A DNA stretch of 64,000 nucleotides from Halomonas salipaludis (GCF_002286975.1 NZ_NSKB01000008.1:1-64000), one strand, 5' to 3'. Numbered from the stretch's first letter, positions 18,286 to 27,200 are shown. The notes: generated by a model not told the origin, from the letters alone. Made by a program: numbers and translations.

Positions 18286-19704
18286 TCAGTTCGTGCGCTG
18301 TCGCACGAACAGCAGCTGCGGGGTGGTGAATTCGAGCAGTCCCTGCAGGCCGAACTCGACGCCGAAGCCGGACATCTTGCAGCCGCCGAACGGCGTATTG
18401 GGTTGAATCTGGGCGTGGCAGTTGACCCAGGCCACACCGCTCTCCAGCCGGCTGGCGATGGCCTGCGCCTGGGCTTCATCCTCGCCCCACACCGAGCCGC
18501 CCAAGCCCATCTGCGATGCATTGGCACGCCGCAGGGCATCCTCGATGTCGCGGTAGGCGATCAATGGCAGCACCGGGCCGAACTGCTCTTCATCCACCAG
18601 CCGGTGGCCATCGCTGACCCCGGTGACGATGGTGGGCGGATAGAAGAAGCCCCGGCGCTCCAGGCGGGTGCCGCCACACAGCACCTGCGCGCCCTGGGCA
18701 CGGGCATCGTCGACGAGTTCGCTCACCAGCTCGAGCTGGTCGAGGTTCTGGATCGGACCGAAGGTCACGCCCTCCTCCAGGCCAGCGCCGACTACCTGCC
18801 GCTCGGCAATGGCCGCCAGGGCCTCGGCGAACTCGCGGTACTGGGACTCGTGCACGTAGAGCCGCTTCAGTGCCGCGCAGGTCTGCCCCATGTTGAGGAA
18901 CGCCGCCTGGAAGATCTCCTCTACCACCGCATCCACCGGCGTGCCCGACAGCACGATGGCGGCATCGTTGCCTCCCAGCTCCAAGGTCAGGCGCTTGAGG
19001 TTGCCGGCCGCCGCCTGCATGACTCGCTGCCCGGTTTCGGTGGAACCGGTGAAGACGATCTTGTCGATACCCGGGTGAGCGGTGATGGCGCTGCCGAAGC
19101 CCTGCCCGCCGGTGACGACATTGATGACCCCCTTGGGCACGTGGCGGGCGATGATCTCCCCCAGGCGAATCGTGCTCAGCGGGGTGAGGCTGGAGGGCTT
19201 GCTCACTACACAGTTACCCGCTCGCAGCGCCGGCATGATATGCCACACCGCGATCATGAAGGGCCAGTTCCAGGGCGTGATGGAGGCCACCACGCCCACC
19301 GGCTTGTGGTGTAGCTCGATGCGCTGGGCAGGCGTCTCTTCCACCAGCTCGACCGGCACTTCCTGGCTGGCCGCATAGCGTGTCCAGGCCGCACCGCCGC
19401 CCACCTCGGAGTAGGCCAGGGCCAGCGGCTTGCCCTGCTCCATGACGATCAGCCTTGCCAGCTCGTCCGCCTCACGCTCGATGTCGTCAGCGATGCGACT
19501 GAGCAACTCGCATCTCTGCTCATGAGTACTGAGCTTCCACTGACCGAAGGCATCGCGGGCGGCGCTGACCGCCTGATCCAGCTGCGCGGTCGAGCCTGCC
19601 GGACACCGTGCGAAGGGCGCCCCCATGGCCGGGTCGATGACCTCGAAATGCCCTGCGGCACCCGGTACGCTGTCGCCATTGATCAACAATTCGTAGTTAC
19701 GCAT
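18286..19704 (-). CDS. NAD(P)-dependent aldehyde dehydrogenase
   Basis: A 472-residue aldehyde dehydrogenase. The cofactor site (PWNWPFMIAVW, FTGSTETGQRVM), the catalytic glutamate in LTLELGGNDAAIV and the catalytic cysteine in NMGQTCAALKRLY are all present. The start at 19704 was chosen because AAGGA lies nine bases upstream. It resembles the enzyme encoded at 46727 in subgroup motifs (GQxC followed by KRLYV). The neighbouring porin and amino-acid-type permease suggest oxidation of an aldehyde made from an imported amine or amino acid. That link is inference. Confidence 0.92.
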   Translation of the reverse strand: MRNYELLINGDSVPGAAGHFEVIDPAMGAPFARCPAGSTAQLDQAVSAARDAFGQWKLSTHEQRCELLSRIADDIEREADELARLIVMEQGKPLALAYSEVGGGAAWTRYAASQEVPVELVEETPAQRIELHHKPVGVVASITPWNWPFMIAVWHIMPALRAGNCVVSKPSSLTPLSTIRLGEIIARHVPKGVINVVTGGQGFGSAITAHPGIDKIVFTGSTETGQRVMQAAAGNLKRLTLELGGNDAAIVLSGTPVDAVVEEIFQAAFLNMGQTCAALKRLYVHESQYREFAEALAAIAERQVVGAGLEEGVTFGPIQNLDQLELVSELVDDARAQGAQVLCGGTRLERRGFFYPPTIVTGVSDGHRLVDEEQFGPVLPLIAYRDIEDALRRANASQMGLGGSVWGEDEAQAQAIASRLESGVAWVNCHAQIQPNTPFGGCKMSGFGVEFGLQGLLEFTTPQLLFVRQRTN

Positions 19705-19773
19705 ACAACCGTCCTTCATGCTTTGACGCCTCGCCGGGAAAGGCAAACCTTCCCCACGATCAAGGCATAGGGC

Positions 19774-21225
19774 TTACAGCCGATGAGAGCCGAGCTGCTG
19801 GAATTGCTCGGGAGAGGTTTGGCGCAGACGCATGGCCATCGCCCCACCCACGGCAAGCGCCAGGGCGATGAGAATGCAGAGTCCGTAGGAGAGCACCTTG
19901 CTGGACCCGGTTAGAACGTCGAAGTGCATCACCGCGATGACCAGCATGGTGAGCAGCGCGAGACTGGAGAAGGCGGGCAGGATCTTGCTTCTCCACGGGC
20001 CCACACCCAGCTCGGGGTGGCGGCGAAAATAGCGCAATACCGCCAGCGAGGTGATCGCCATCAGCAGGATCAGGGAGAGCGCAGCCAGGCTGGAGAACCA
20101 GGCGAACAGTTGCAGGATGGGATCACCGCCGGAAGCCGCAAAGATCATCACCGCCGTTGCCGCGATCAGCGTCTGCAACAGCGAGCCGATGTGGGGGCTC
20201 TGATGCACGGGGTGGGTGGTGCCCAGGACGCTTGGCAGCAGGCCATCACGACCGATGGCTTAGAAATAGCGGGCGGCCGAATTGTGGAACGCCACCAGGC
20301 CGGCATAGATCCCCACCAGGAATAGGACGCGAATGACCTGGGTCATTTCAGGCCCGACGTAGTGATCGGACAGCCCGTAGATCAACGTGGTCGGATCCTC
20401 GAGCGCGTACAGAGTGGGTACGATCTTGTCGGCGCCGACCCCGATGATCATCGACCAGATGGAGAGCGCATAGAAGCAGCCGATCAAGAGGATGGAGGCA
20501 TAGGTCGCCAGCGGAATGTCGCGCCGGGGATTCTTCGCCTCTTCACCATAGATGGTGGTCGCTTCGAAGCCGATGAACGCGGCAAAGCAGAACAGTAAGC
20601 CGATGGAGGGAGCGCCGCTGAACACGTGCCTGGCCTGGAAAGAGTCGAAATTCACGCCGCTGTCGCCACCGCTGGAGAGTATGGCCACGTTCAACACCAG
20701 GATGACGAGATACTCCACCATGACGATCACGCAGAGCACCTTGGCCGAGAGATCGATCTGGCGATAGCCGAGGAACGCGATACTGCCCATCGCCAGCAGC
20801 GAATAGATCCACCATGGCAGGTGCAGATCGAATACGGCACTCATGGTGCCGGCGGCGACGCCACCGAACATGCCGTAGAGAGCGATCTGCAAAATATTGT
20901 AGGCAAAGATCGCCAACCCCGCGGCCGCACCGCCGGCAATCCCGCCCAGGCCCCGCGCCGAGAAGGCATAGAAACCGCCAGCATTGGTCACGTAGCGGGC
21001 CATGGTGGTATAGCCCACCGAGAAGATCAGCAGCACCGTCAATACCAGGCCAATCAACACGGGGGTCCCCGCACCATTGCCCAGCATCATGCCGATCGGA
21101 AAGCCGCCGGCCAGAACACTGAATGGACTCGCCGCGGATACGACGAAGAAGATAATGAAACCGACACCCAAGGCGCCACGCCTTAGCTCTGTCGAAGCTA
21201 TCGCAGGAGAAGTGGTTACACTCAT
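19774..21225 (-). pseudogene. APC-family amino acid/amine permease interrupted by an in-frame stop codon
   Basis: Read through, this is a 484-codon amino acid-polyamine-organocation permease with about twelve membrane segments. The N-terminal half (21225 to 20263) contains the usual SPFSVLAGGFPIGMMLG and FYAFSARGLGGIAGG segments. A TAA at 20260-20262 falls inside the conserved stretch AARYF-stop-AIGRDGLLPSVLG, and the same frame continues without any shift for another 161 codons with perfectly good permease sequence, including a restart-capable ATG at 20208. Family members usually have a tyrosine or another residue here, so a single base change from TAC or TAT explains it. The lesion looks recent. 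A sequencing error or programmed readthrough cannot be excluded. Confidence 0.8.
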
Positions 21226-21385
21226 TTTTTTGACCTTCGTATTGTGATTATAGGAGTTATCAACATCACAGGCTTTATATTATTCTCACCCAGGCAAGTG
21301 GCGTTATCCCAAATCGGCACTACGATCTTCTTTTAATTCAATAAGATAAAACATGCCCAAAAACCGAAAACTCACCCACTCTTCG

Positions 21386-21408
21386 CCAAAATAAAAAACT
21401 TATTTTGG
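21386..21408. repeat. AT-rich perfect inverted repeat
   Basis: CCAAAATAA and TTATTTTGG form a perfect 9-bp stem around AAAAC, between the permease start and the dioxygenase stop. It could be a weak terminator for the iac unit or an operator for the permease promoter. There is no adequate T-tract on either side. Confidence 0.4.
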
Positions 21409-21469
21409 ATAGACTGAGCGTTTTTCACGGCTTCCAATTGCGTTAATAGTCCGCTTCTTTTAGATCGCT

Positions 21470-22315
21470 TTATTTCCTCATCATGACGAAATCGAAGTTT
21501 GCCTCCCATGCCACACTTTCATCCGTTGACTCACGGTAATCCACGACCAGCGATTCCTTGACCCCGAACACCGTATCCGATGTCAGGTAGTCATCGCCCG
21601 AGACGAAGGTGTGGGTGACGATCCGCTCATAGTCGGGATGCTCGAGCATGAAATGCATATGCGCAGGCCGCCACGGATGACGCCCCAGGCTTGCCAGCAT
21701 CTTGCCCACCGGGCCATCGTCGGGGATCGGGTAAGGCACCGGCTTGATGCCGATGAAGTCGTAGCGGCCATCGGCACCGGTAATGAACACGCCGCGATTG
21801 TTCCATTCCGGTTGCTGGTTCGGCTGCTGGACGTCATAGAAGCCGTCGCTGTTGTCCGACCAGACGTCGATACGCACCCCCTCGATGGGGTTGCCCTCCA
21901 GGTCGAGCACTCGGCCCTGGTAGCGGCAGGCTTCGCCCTTGCCATCCAGCGAGATGGAAGTCCCCATGGGCAGCTCCGGCGCGCCGTCCACATGGAAGGG
22001 GCCGAACACCGTGTTCTCGGTCGCGCCCGCCGGGCGGCGGTGCTGAATGGCATCCACCAGCATGGAGACCCCGAGGGTATCGGAGAGCAGGATGAACTCC
22101 TGGCGCTTGTCGTCGCACAGCTGCCCGGTGCGAGTCAGGAAGTCGATAGCCACTTCCCACTCGGCCTGGGTCAGCCCGACTTCCTTGACGAAGCCATGCA
22201 GGTGGCGGATCAGCGACGCCATGATCTCACGCAGCCTGGGGTCGGTCTCCTCGCCCATGCGCGCATTGACCGCTTCGACGGAGTTCGCTTCGGTGAAATA
22301 GTCGATCTCGGACAT
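21470..22315 (-). CDS. Hydroxyquinol 1,2-dioxygenase-type intradiol dioxygenase
   Basis: A 281-residue intradiol ring-cleavage dioxygenase. The four iron ligands are visible: Y160 (GFYDVQ), Y195 (PVPYPIP), H219 and H221 (RPAHMHF). The active-site segment WSDNSDGFYDVQQP matches hydroxyquinol 1,2-dioxygenases and differs from the GNYSFFD of the catechol enzyme encoded at 38765. It would cleave 1,2,4-trihydroxybenzene to maleylacetate, which the next gene upstream, maleylacetate reductase, converts to 3-oxoadipate. The start at 22315 has a GAGGAGAATGGAG site. It is the last gene of the long unit that begins with iacH. A chlorocatechol or catechol preference is the main alternative. Confidence 0.87.
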   Translation of the reverse strand: MSEIDYFTEANSVEAVNARMGEETDPRLREIMASLIRHLHGFVKEVGLTQAEWEVAIDFLTRTGQLCDDKRQEFILLSDTLGVSMLVDAIQHRRPAGATENTVFGPFHVDGAPELPMGTSISLDGKGEACRYQGRVLDLEGNPIEGVRIDVWSDNSDGFYDVQQPNQQPEWNNRGVFITGADGRYDFIGIKPVPYPIPDDGPVGKMLASLGRHPWRPAHMHFMLEHPDYERIVTHTFVSGDDYLTSDTVFGVKESLVVDYRESTDESVAWEANFDFVMMRK

Positions 22316-22377
22316 GCTCCATTCTCCTCGATGGCCCCATTGCTCGGATCCGGGTGAGCCGCTCAGGCCTGAAGACA

Positions 22378-23436
22378 TCACTGGGGCCGGCCGCCACGCC
22401 AGGCGCGCTGGAGCAGCTCACGTATGGCGTCGCGCTCGATCGGCCGGGGGTTCCAGTAAGGATTCATAGCCGCCAGGTCAGCCGCCTCGTCCAGCTCGGA
22501 CTCGCGCAGCCCCAGCGCCGCGAGGGCAAGGGGCGCCCCAAGGGAGCCGGCGAAGTCGTAGAGGCCGCCGCCCAGCTCGCCGCCGAACAGGCTCGCCGCC
22601 GGCGCCAGGACCTCGGCGGCAGCCTGGGCGTTGTAGGCCGCGGTATGCGGCAGCAGGATGGCGTGGGTCTCAGCGTGGGGCAGGTCGAAGCGGCCGCCCA
22701 GGGTGTGACAGAGCTTATGGTGTAGCGCCATGCCCACGCTGCCCAGCACGCTGCCGCACAGCCAGGCGCCATACAGCGCATCGCTGCGTGCCTGCAGGTC
22801 CTGCGGGCGTTCGACGATGGCCGGCAGCGCCTGCTTGAGACTGCGCAACCCCTCCATGGCCATCAGCCCGGTCAGGGGGTTGCGGTCCTTGGCGTAGAGC
22901 CCCTCCACCGCATGGGCCATGGCGTTGAGGCCGCTGGTCACGCTGGTCGCCACCGGCAGCCCCAAGGTGAGTTCGGCGTCGTAGATCACCACCTCGGGCA
23001 GGATGGCAGCGCCCTTGACGGTGGTCTTCACGCCGTTCTCGGTCTGGCCCAGGATCGGCGTGACCTCGGAGCCGGCATAGGTGGTCGCCACCACCACCTG
23101 CGGCACACCATTGCGATAGGCGATCGCCTTGCTCAAGCCGATGGTCGAGCCCCCGCCCAGGGCGACGATGCCATCGGCAGCGGCGTCCTCGAACGCCGCC
23201 ATGGCCTGCTCGGTCACGTGCACCGGGGTGTGCATCACCGCCCCGCTGAAGACCCCGCCCCCCAGTTCGCCGAGCTGCGCGTTAAGGCGTAGGGCATCCT
23301 CGCGCCGGGAAGGCGTCGACAGCACCAGAGCCCTGCGGCAGCCCAGCAGGCGCACTTCGTCGGCGATCCGGGCCAGGCTGCCGGGCCCGAAGAGCACGCG
23401 CGCCGGGTTGGCCGTGTAGAGGAAATCGTGTGGCAT
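22378..23436 (-). CDS. Maleylacetate reductase (iron-containing alcohol dehydrogenase family)
   Basis: A 352-residue reductase that converts maleylacetate to 3-oxoadipate with NAD(P)H. The N-terminal nucleotide fold (RRALVLSTPSRREDALRL) with GGGSTIGLSKAIAYRNGVP, and the metal-binding helix with MALHHKLCHTLGG and LPHAETHAILLPH, are typical of the family. The start at 23436 has a GGAGAAAGG site; the open frame upstream is out-of-family sequence. It lies ten bases after iacI and 62 bases before the hydroxyquinol dioxygenase gene. The pair is the standard hydroxyquinol lower pathway. Confidence 0.92.
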   Translation of the reverse strand: MPHDFLYTANPARVLFGPGSLARIADEVRLLGCRRALVLSTPSRREDALRLNAQLGELGGGVFSGAVMHTPVHVTEQAMAAFEDAAADGIVALGGGSTIGLSKAIAYRNGVPQVVVATTYAGSEVTPILGQTENGVKTTVKGAAILPEVVIYDAELTLGLPVATSVTSGLNAMAHAVEGLYAKDRNPLTGLMAMEGLRSLKQALPAIVERPQDLQARSDALYGAWLCGSVLGSVGMALHHKLCHTLGGRFDLPHAETHAILLPHTAAYNAQAAAEVLAPAASLFGGELGGGLYDFAGSLGAPLALAALGLRESELDEAADLAAMNPYWNPRPIERDAIRELLQRAWRGGRPQ

Positions 23437-23446
23437 ACCTTTCTCC

Positions 23447-24013
23447 TCAGGGCTTGAGCAATACCGATTGCGTTGGGTAATCGCTCGCCCAGCCCTCTTG
23501 CAGCGGCGCGACAAAGACGTTCTCCGTGCGCGTCCGGGTGATCTTCCAGGTGCCATCAGGCTCCTTGCGGAAGGCGTTGTTGAGCCGCGACGAGCGCAGC
23601 AGCGCCTTGCCATCGGAGAAGATCCACGGCTGGCAGTGCACCCACTGGCCCTCTGCGACATCGCCCCTGACGTGGATCTGCTCCGAGGTCAGGTAGTGAA
23701 CGTTGAGTAGCAGCTTGGGATCCTGATCCTTCTTCCAGAACCCCTGGAAATGGCGCCGGATGGCCGCCGCCCCTTCGGCACGGCCGAACTGGTTGTCGTA
23801 GTACTCGCCAACGCCTTCCCACACAGCGTCTTCGGTATACAGCGCCATGATCAGCTCGATGCGCTCCTCATCACTCTTCACGCCATATTCGGGAATCGGC
23901 GTGTCGCACAGGAACATGTAGCGCGCCTGGAGACGACGGATCTCGGCCTCGGCCTCCAACGTTTCGATGCGTGCCACCAGGGCTTTCATTTCAGCATTCG
24001 TCACTTGCGACAT
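23447..24013 (-). CDS. iacI: IacI-like SnoaL/NTF2-fold protein
   Basis: A 188-residue protein with a SnoaL/NTF2-like fold. The helix EAEIRRLQARYMFLCD is followed by the cone-shaped sheet (YTEDAVWEGVG, VHYLTSEQIHVRGDVAEGQWVHCQPWIF, WKITRTRTENVFV). The family includes the small subunits of ring-hydroxylating dioxygenases and isomerases or dehydratases. Known indole-3-acetate clusters contain a protein of this class, IacI, needed for full activity in the middle of the pathway. GGAGAGAG precedes the start. Position between iacG and maleylacetate reductase supports the name. The chemical role is not readable from the sequence. Confidence 0.72.
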   Translation of the reverse strand: MSQVTNAEMKALVARIETLEAEAEIRRLQARYMFLCDTPIPEYGVKSDEERIELIMALYTEDAVWEGVGEYYDNQFGRAEGAAAIRRHFQGFWKKDQDPKLLLNVHYLTSEQIHVRGDVAEGQWVHCQPWIFSDGKALLRSSRLNNAFRKEPDGTWKITRTRTENVFVAPLQEGWASDYPTQSVLLKP

Positions 24014-24029
24014 TTCTCTCTCCTTTTTC

Positions 24030-24275
24030 CAACGGAATGGTTTCGCGGGCTACGCAGCGCTGAACAAATCGACGAGCGAGATGAAGCGCAAGGCGCACGG
24101 AGCACAGTACCGAGCGAAGCGACAAACAGCCGTAGGCTGGCCCCGAAGGGGCGAGAAGCCGAAGGCTGCGAGTCAACCGGAGCCTATGGGGTATAGGTGA
24201 GGATCCGACGGTCCGACGCTTCGGCACCGCGCAACGCAGCGATTCGCTCGCGCAGGCATTTGTGCAGTGCTTGCG
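24030..24275. repeat. Structured intergenic element between iacG and iacI
   Basis: A non-coding stretch inside an otherwise compact operon. It carries three short hairpins in a row near 24130-24170: AGCC-gta-GGCT, GCCCC-gaa-GGGGC and AGCC-gaa-GGCT. The flanking sequence has the low-complexity look (GAAGCGCAAGGCGCACGGAGCAC, split here as GAAGCGCAAGG and CGCACGGAGCAC) of dispersed intergenic repeats in this group of bacteria. It may affect mRNA stability or expression ratio between iacG and iacI. Copy number elsewhere is unknown. Confidence 0.5.
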
Positions 24276-25202
24276 CTATAGAGGGGCGCCGAGGCGCTCG
24301 ATCACGCGCCCCAGCCCCGACTTGATCGCGCTCACTTCGGCCGGCGCCAGGTTCTCGAACAGGCGTCGCTCGTAGTCGTCGGCCATGGCCAGCAAGCGCA
24401 GCGCCAACGCCTGCCCCTCATCGCTGAGCCGGACGCAACCGTCTTCGCCCGGGCCGACCAGGCCACGCTCGCGCAGTCCGTCGAGCGTGTCCTCGAGATC
24501 CGCCTGGGGCTGGGCCACGCGCTCAGCCAAGGCCTCGGCGGCCTGAGGACCGCGGTCTGCCAGCAGGGTCAGAATCCGCCATTCGTTGTCGTTGACTCCC
24601 AGGCTGCCGAGACGCGGATAGAAGTCGCTGCGGTAGGCGGCTAGCGCCTGGCGCATCAGGTAGAGCAGGTGCTTGCCGAGTCGGCCGTTCAATGCCGGGC
24701 GCTCGCCGACGTTGAGTAGCAGAGGATGCGGCTCGGGCACGGCATAGCGCCCGTTGTGGAAGACCAGGGCGCTGCCCTCGTTGCGATAGGCGTAGCGCAC
24801 CACTTCGCCGACGATGATCAGATGATCGCCGCCCTCGTAGACGTTCCACGTGCGGCATTCGAAATGCGCCGCGGCGCCCTTCACCTTGGCTACGCCGCCG
24901 AGCCCCTCCTCGATGTCGATGCCGACGAACTTGTCCTCACCCCGCCGTGCAAAGCGATTGGAGATGTCGACCTGCTCATTGCTAAGCACGTTGACCACGA
25001 AGTGTTCGGCATGGCGGTAGGCATTCAGGCTGTAGGCGCCCTTGTCGATGCTCCACAGGATCAGCGGCGGCTCCATCGACACCGAATTGAAGCTGCTGGC
25101 GGTGACGCCATGGTTCTCCTCGCCCTCGCACGCGGTGACCACCGTCACACCGGTGGCGAACTTGCCCAGCGCGCTGCGGAAATCTCTCGTATCGAAGCTC
25201 AT
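24276..25202 (-). CDS. iacG: IacG-like flavin reductase with C-terminal MarR-like domain
   Basis: A 308-residue protein with two parts. Residues 1 to about 155 are a short-chain flavin reductase (SALGKFATGVTVVTA, GVTASSFNSVSMEPPLILWSI, NVYEGGDHLIIVGEVV), which supplies reduced flavin to a partner monooxygenase, here IacA. Residues from about 170 form a MarR-like winged-helix domain (DNEWRILTLLADRGPQAAEALAERV). The same architecture is known in the reductase C1 of p-hydroxyphenylacetate hydroxylase of Acinetobacter baumannii, where the tail senses the aromatic substrate and speeds flavin reduction. The start at 25202 is fixed by the reductase fold. The order iacF-tautomerase-iacG supports the name. 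Confidence 0.85.
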   Translation of the reverse strand: MSFDTRDFRSALGKFATGVTVVTACEGEENHGVTASSFNSVSMEPPLILWSIDKGAYSLNAYRHAEHFVVNVLSNEQVDISNRFARRGEDKFVGIDIEEGLGGVAKVKGAAAHFECRTWNVYEGGDHLIIVGEVVRYAYRNEGSALVFHNGRYAVPEPHPLLLNVGERPALNGRLGKHLLYLMRQALAAYRSDFYPRLGSLGVNDNEWRILTLLADRGPQAAEALAERVAQPQADLEDTLDGLRERGLVGPGEDGCVRLSDEGQALALRLLAMADDYERRLFENLAPAEVSAIKSGLGRVIERLGAPL

Positions 25203-25237
25203 AAGCGGCTCTCCCTCCCACACGGGGACTATTATTT

Positions 25238-25429
25238 TCAGCGCCCCAATTTCTCGCCGGTGGTGCCGGCGATGCCGTAGTCGCTCTTGGGTATTTCGCT
25301 GATGATGACCCGCACGTTCGCTGCGGGGGCATCGATGGATTCGGCGATGGCGTCCGTCACCTTACGGATCAGAGTCTCCTTCTGATCCTGGCTACGACCC
25401 GCCATCATGTAGACGTGAACGGTTGGCAT
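25238..25429 (-). CDS. 4-oxalocrotonate tautomerase family enzyme
   Basis: A 63-codon gene; after loss of the initiator methionine the protein starts with the catalytic proline. It matches the short hexameric 4-oxalocrotonate tautomerases over its whole length: P1, R11 (AGRS), the QKETLIR helix, R39 (NVRVII) and an aromatic residue near position 50 (DYGIAG, where the classic enzyme has phenylalanine). A ribosome site AAGGAC precedes it. It lies between iacF and iacG, 35 bases from each, so it is part of the operon. Such enzymes shift a keto-enol double bond; the substrate here is unknown, since no meta-cleavage pathway is encoded nearby. Confidence 0.9.
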   Translation of the reverse strand: MPTVHVYMMAGRSQDQKETLIRKVTDAIAESIDAPAANVRVIISEIPKSDYGIAGTTGEKLGR

Positions 25430-25464
25430 TGTCTTGTCCTTTTCTTGTCGTCAGATTCTGGCCG

Positions 25465-26436
25465 TCAGAGATCGAGAACGATCCGTTTACCCTTAGCCCG
25501 AGAGCAGCAGACGCACATCATCTCGCCCTCCTGCTTCTCCTCTTCGGTGAGAAAGTGATCGCGATGATCGATCTCACCTTCGATGACGTCGGCCACACAA
25601 GTACCGCACACGCCCTCCTCGCATTTCACTTCCACTTTCACGCCGGCCTTGGCGAGGGCCTTGGCAATGGTCTCCTCGCTACCCACGGAGACAGTGACGC
25701 CAGACCTTTCGGCAATCACCTCGAAAACGTCGCCCGAGACATCGACGTCCACCGAAAAGAATTCGCGATGAATACGCTCATCGCCGATGCCGGACTCCCG
25801 GGCCCGCGAGATCACCCACTCCATGAATCCCTGGGGACCGCATACGTAGACGTGCGCGCCTTCCCTGGCAGCGGCGAGCTCGGCGTTCAGATCGAGCTTG
25901 GTCTCCAACTCGTCGTCATGGTGATAGACGACGACGTCGGAAAGCCCGGCCGCCTCCACCTCGCCGCGGAAGGCCGTCACGCTGCGCGAGCGCGTGCAGT
26001 AGTGCAGCGTGAAGTCCTTGCCCAGCGCGCGCAGGCGGCGAGCCATCGCCATCATCGGCGTGACCCCGATGCCGCCGCCGAACAGCAGGCTCTGCGGCGC
26101 CTCCTCGTGTAGCGGGAAGTGATTTCTCGGCCCCTCTATCTCGAGCGTCTCCCCCACCCTGGCGATTCGATGCAGGGCCTCCGAGCCACCGCGGCTGTTG
26201 GGGTCGCGCAGCACGCCGATCTCGTAGAACTCGTTCACTTGCGGATCCGAGCAGAGCGAGTACTGGCGCCACAGGTCGATCTCGCCATCGCGCACGTGCA
26301 CGTCCAGATGCGCGCCGGCGGTGAAGGGCGCCAGCGGCGCGCCGTCGAGCGAGCGCAGCCGCAGCCTGGCAATGCCGCCCGGCTCATCGATGCGCTGGTC
26401 GATCGCCAGCGTCAGGCGTTGGTTAGCGGTATCCAT
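25465..26436 (-). CDS. iacF: IacF-like dioxygenase reductase (FMN, NADH and plant-type 2Fe-2S domains)
   Basis: A 323-residue reductase of the phthalate dioxygenase reductase/VanB type. The flavin site is RQYSLCS (about residues 57-63), the NADH domain has GGGIGVTPM (about 120-128) and CGPQGFM (about 199), and the C-terminal ferredoxin has C-x4-C-x2-C-x29-C (C272, C277, C280, C310). It passes electrons from NADH to the Rieske oxygenase IacCD. The start was set at the ATG at 26436, eight bases after GAGG; upstream GTG and ATG codons are too close to that site. It follows iacE by five bases. Confidence 0.88.
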   Translation of the reverse strand: MDTANQRLTLAIDQRIDEPGGIARLRLRSLDGAPLAPFTAGAHLDVHVRDGEIDLWRQYSLCSDPQVNEFYEIGVLRDPNSRGGSEALHRIARVGETLEIEGPRNHFPLHEEAPQSLLFGGGIGVTPMMAMARRLRALGKDFTLHYCTRSRSVTAFRGEVEAAGLSDVVVYHHDDELETKLDLNAELAAAREGAHVYVCGPQGFMEWVISRARESGIGDERIHREFFSVDVDVSGDVFEVIAERSGVTVSVGSEETIAKALAKAGVKVEVKCEEGVCGTCVADVIEGEIDHRDHFLTEEEKQEGEMMCVCCSRAKGKRIVLDL

Positions 26437-26441
26437 TGGCA

Positions 26442-27200
26442 TCACCTCATGTAGATTCCACCGTTGACGTCCCAGCAGGCGCCGTTGACGAAGGCCGCCC
26501 TGGGGCTCGCCAGCAGCACCACCAGCTCGGCGACGAAGTGCGGGTCACCCAGGCTGCCCACCGGGATGTTGGCGATGGCCTGCTCGAGATTGCCGCCCAG
26601 CACGGAGCGCACCATGGGCGTATCCATGGGGCCGGGCGCGATGGCATTGCAGGTGACGCCAAAGGGCGCGAGATCGCGGGCGAAGATCTTCGTCAGCGTG
26701 AGGATGGCGCCCTTGGAGGCGGCATAGTGCGCCCCGGTGGCCGTGCCGCCGTTCTGCCCCGCCAGGGAGGCGAGATTGACGATTCGCCCGTAGCCGCGCG
26801 CCTTGAAGTGGCGGCCGAAGACCTGGCTGCCGGCGAAGGTGCCGCCGGCGTTGGTGGCCAGCACGGCATTGAAGTCCGCGGGGTCGATCTCCAGCAGCCC
26901 CTGCACCACCGTGCGCGCCGCGTTGTTGACCAGCACCTCGACCGCCCCCCAGCGCTCGATGCACTTGTCGAGCACGGCCTGGAAGTCTTCGGGTTGCGAC
27001 ACGTCCAGGGTGGCGGAGACGGCAGTGTCGCCCGCCAGGTCGAGTTCGGCGGCCAGCGCCGCAGCCGGCTCGGGCTCGATGTCCGAAATCACCACCCGGA
27101 AACCGGCCCGATGCAGGGCGCGCACGGCTTCGGCGCCGAAACCACGCGCCCCACCGGTCACCACCGCCGTCTGGATCTTGTCAGGAGTCGGCATCGTCAT
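26442..27200 (-). CDS. iacE: IacE-like short-chain dehydrogenase
   Basis: A 252-residue short-chain dehydrogenase. The cofactor loop TGGARGFG (about 15-22), the NNAA motif and the catalytic YxxxK in HYAASKG are present, followed by the usual NAIAPGPMDTPM. In the indole-3-acetate pathway IacE has been linked to conversion of the hydroxylated indole acetate toward dioxindole-3-acetate. The ATG at 27200 shares one base with the TGA of iacD, so translation is coupled and no separate ribosome site is seen. The open frame upstream of 27200 belongs to another frame of iacD. Confidence 0.87.
   Translation of the reverse strand: MTMPTPDKIQTAVVTGGARGFGAEAVRALHRAGFRVVISDIEPEPAAALAAELDLAGDTAVSATLDVSQPEDFQAVLDKCIERWGAVEVLVNNAARTVVQGLLEIDPADFNAVLATNAGGTFAGSQVFGRHFKARGYGRIVNLASLAGQNGGTATGAHYAASKGAILTLTKIFARDLAPFGVTCNAIAPGPMDTPMVRSVLGGNLEQAIANIPVGSLGDPHFVAELVVLLASPRAAFVNGACWDVNGGIYMR

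Noticed and set aside
18234-18539. N-terminal extension of the porin by about 100 residues
   Set aside because: The extension runs through the aldehyde dehydrogenase gene; a signal peptide and ribosome site fix the start at 18233.
25238-25429. Evidence for a meta-cleavage pathway
   Set aside because: Apart from the tautomerase no extradiol dioxygenase, hydrolase, hydratase or aldolase of that pathway is present.
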